A stretch of DNA of 8,122 bases from Woeseia sp. (GTDB taxonomy: Bacteria > Pseudomonadota > Gammaproteobacteria > Steroidobacterales > Woeseiaceae): positions 1 through 8,122 of the forward strand of contig QIHS01000110.1 in NCBI GenBank assembly GCA_003229095.1, written 5' to 3'. The notes under the pieces were generated by a model. The model did not search any database, was not told the DNA's origin, and saw nothing but the letters and a program-made list of their open reading frames with translations. Below are positions 6,324 through 8,122 of the stretch, in pieces. A program made the translations under genes and the position numbers. How positions within the stretch are numbered: the first letter of the stretch is position 1; the number at the start of each line of letters is the position of its first letter.

Positions 6324-8122
6324 TTGAATAGACATCTGACCGGCGCAGTAGCGCTACTCACGCTGGCCGCTTGTGGCCAGGAGCCGGCAAGCGAGCTTGC
6401 CGAGACGGCACCGATTCTGGTGTCCGGAATTTCTTTTGAGCACATGGATATCAATGTCCGTCCCGGGGACGACTTCTTCTCCTATGTAAACGGCAAATGG
6501 ATCGAAGAGACCGAAATCCCGGAGGACAAATCAGCCTATGGCGGATTCTCACTGCTTGATGATGAATCGCAAGAGCACGTCAGGGCCATTATCGATGAGT
6601 CAGCAACTGGCGATTTCGCGCATGGCACCGACGAGCAGAAAGTGGGAGATCTGTACAAGTCCTACATGAACATGGACGAACGAAATGCTCGTGGCGTCGA
6701 TCCACTGAAGACAGAATTTGAGAAAATCAATGCGATTAGCAACCACAGTGAGCTCGCTGTGTACTTCGCCTCGGCCGGCAAACTTGGCTATACCATGCCG
6801 TTCGCCGTTGGCCAGTTCGCAGATTTCAAAGACCCGACCACCTACATGATGTATGCGGTACAAAGCGGTCTCGGCATGCCGGACCGCGACTATTATCTTA
6901 ATGAAGATGAAAAGTCGATCGAGATTCGCGACAAATACATCGCACATGTTGAGGCAATGTTCTCATTGGCTGAATTGCCGGACGGAGCGGCGGCTGCACG
7001 AACCATCGTGGCACTCGAGTATCGTTTCGCGATGGAACAGATGCGCAAAGAAGATACTCGCAACATGGTTGCGTTGTACCAGAAAATTCCGGTGGCAGAA
7101 CTCAACGGCCTTATGCCTAAATTTAATTGGCAAGGTTATCTTGCAGAATCTGATCTGCAGGACCTGGATGGCCTGGTTGTCATGATGCGTGACTACATGG
7201 GAGCGCTTGATGACATCATCGCAGACACGGGCATCGACACCTGGAAGACCTACCTGACCTGGGCAGTGCTCAATTCGACGGCGAGCCGCTTGACTGCGGA
7301 ACTAGACCAACAGAATTTCTCGTTTTACGGTACGACCCTGTCTGGCACCGAGAAACAACAGGACATGTGGCGTCGCGGCGTTGGTGTTGTCAATGGCGTC
7401 GTGGGAGAGGTGGTTGGCAAGGTCTATGTAAAGAAGCATTTTCCACCTGAGGCCAAAGATCGCATGCTTGAAATCGTTGGCAACCTGGTCAAGGCCTACG
7501 AGATGAGCATCAGGAATCTTGAATGGATGACCGACGAAACAAAAGCGGAAGCGCTGGACAAGCTTTCAAAGTTCACGCCAAAAATAGGCTATCCAGATGT
7601 CTGGCGTGACTACGATGCACTCGACATCGAGAGCGACGACCTGTTTGGCAACATGAACCGTGCCTCCCTGGCGCAACATGACCGGCAGGTAAATCGGCAG
7701 GGTGGAGAGGTTGATCGTACCGAATGGGGAATGACGCCGCAGACAGTCAATGCTTATTACAACCCGCCGCTCAATGAAATCGTTTTTCCGGCGGCTATTC
7801 TGCAAGCACCTTTCTTCAATCTAAAAGCGGACGACGCCGTGAACTACGGCGCAATCGGCGCGGTCATTGGGCATGAGATTGGACATGGCTTTGACGACAC
7901 CGGTTCAACTTTCGATGGCGATGGTGTGTTGAGAAACTGGTGGACGGATGCAGATCGCGCTGAATTCGAAAAACGCACTGCGGTTCTTGTCGCACAGTAC
8001 TCAGCCTATAAGCCATTCGAAGACCTGAACGTCAACGGTGAATTTACGCTGGGCGAAAATATTGGTGACCTCGGTGGAATCGGCATCGGCCTGTTGGCAT
8101 ACAAGATTTCGCTTGATGGCAA
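6324..8122 (+). CDS. M13 family (neprilysin/PepO-like) zinc metallopeptidase, lipoprotein; 3'-truncated by window edge
   Basis: An open frame of about 599 residues runs off the right edge without a stop. The start is TTG 6324, with GAGGGTGA just before it; an in-frame GTG at 6315 would add three residues. The N-terminus MNRHLTGAVALLTLAAC is a lipoprotein signal: the LAAC lipobox puts the acylated cysteine at residue 17, and Gly rather than Asp follows it, so outer-membrane sorting is likely. The M13 N-terminal domain spans ~42-420 (RPGDDFFSYVNGKWIEET near its start). The catalytic domain carries NAYYNP at 476-481, the zinc-binding HEIGH at 517-521 with catalytic Glu518, GFDD right after it, and ENIGD at 578-582, supplying the third zinc ligand Glu578 and the Asp. 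Family members are ~680-700 aa, so about 80-100 residues are missing, including the C-terminal His/Arg substrate site. The enzyme should cleave oligopeptides in the periplasm or at the outer membrane. All active-site residues visible here are intact. It is divergent from the zinc-finger gene. Confidence 0.93.
   Translation, partial: MNRHLTGAVALLTLAACGQEPASELAETAPILVSGISFEHMDINVRPGDDFFSYVNGKWIEETEIPEDKSAYGGFSLLDDESQEHVRAIIDESATGDFAHGTDEQKVGDLYKSYMNMDERNARGVDPLKTEFEKINAISNHSELAVYFASAGKLGYTMPFAVGQFADFKDPTTYMMYAVQSGLGMPDRDYYLNEDEKSIEIRDKYIAHVEAMFSLAELPDGAAAARTIVALEYRFAMEQMRKEDTRNMVALYQKIPVAELNGLMPKFNWQGYLAESDLQDLDGLVVMMRDYMGALDDIIADTGIDTWKTYLTWAVLNSTASRLTAELDQQNFSFYGTTLSGTEKQQDMWRRGVGVVNGVVGEVVGKVYVKKHFPPEAKDRMLEIVGNLVKAYEMSIRNLEWMTDETKAEALDKLSKFTPKIGYPDVWRDYDALDIESDDLFGNMNRASLAQHDRQVNRQGGEVDRTEWGMTPQTVNAYYNPPLNEIVFPAAILQAPFFNLKADDAVNYGAIGAVIGHEIGHGFDDTGSTFDGDGVLRNWWTDADRAEFEKRTAVLVAQYSAYKPFEDLNVNGEFTLGENIGDLGGIGIGLLAYKISLDG

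Noticed and set aside
6600..7805. Several open frames of 70-115 codons on both strands within the peptidase region
   Set aside because: They are shadows of the M13 peptidase frame, which carries all the conserved motifs; none has a recognisable product.

Overview
The window looks like chromosomal DNA of a gammaproteobacterium, probably an environmental one. The strongest clue is a small DksA/TraR-type zinc-finger protein at 5832-6098. Its length (88 aa), cysteine spacing and C-terminal GYNRRGSKDSQLR agree with my memory of E. coli YbiI. The FecR/TonB-dependent receptor pair and the lipoprotein M13 peptidase also fit a Gram-negative cell with an outer membrane. I cannot name a genus. I see no rRNA, tRNA, CRISPR array, transposase or phage gene.

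Layout. (1) Positions 1-3227, plus strand: the 3' part of a FecR-family regulator, a 129-base spacer, then a complete TonB-dependent outer-membrane receptor with an N-terminal STN signalling domain. This is the FecR-receptor half of a cell-surface signalling module; the ECF sigma factor normally found with it would lie off the left edge. (2) Positions 3298-6098, minus strand: three genes transcribed in the order YbiI-like zinc-finger protein, exported NTF2/SnoaL-like protein, MscS-family mechanosensitive channel with a large periplasmic N-terminus. The first two are 16 bases apart and probably co-transcribed. The NTF2-like gene has lost its 3' half, and its end runs into a 12-bp perfect inverted repeat about 75 bases before the channel gene. 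(3) From about 6324 to the right edge, plus strand: an M13 (neprilysin/PepO) family metallopeptidase made as a lipoprotein, missing only its C-terminus at the window edge. It is divergent from the zinc-finger gene across a 225-base regulatory gap.

How they work together. The first two genes should act as one signalling and uptake unit: the receptor imports an unknown ligand and signals through its STN domain to FecR, which controls a sigma factor. The remaining genes look like ordinary cell-envelope and housekeeping functions. I found no clear new multi-gene system. The points most worth a second look are the truncated NTF2-like gene with its inverted repeat, and a possible 31-codon ORF that overlaps the receptor's GTG start by four bases.
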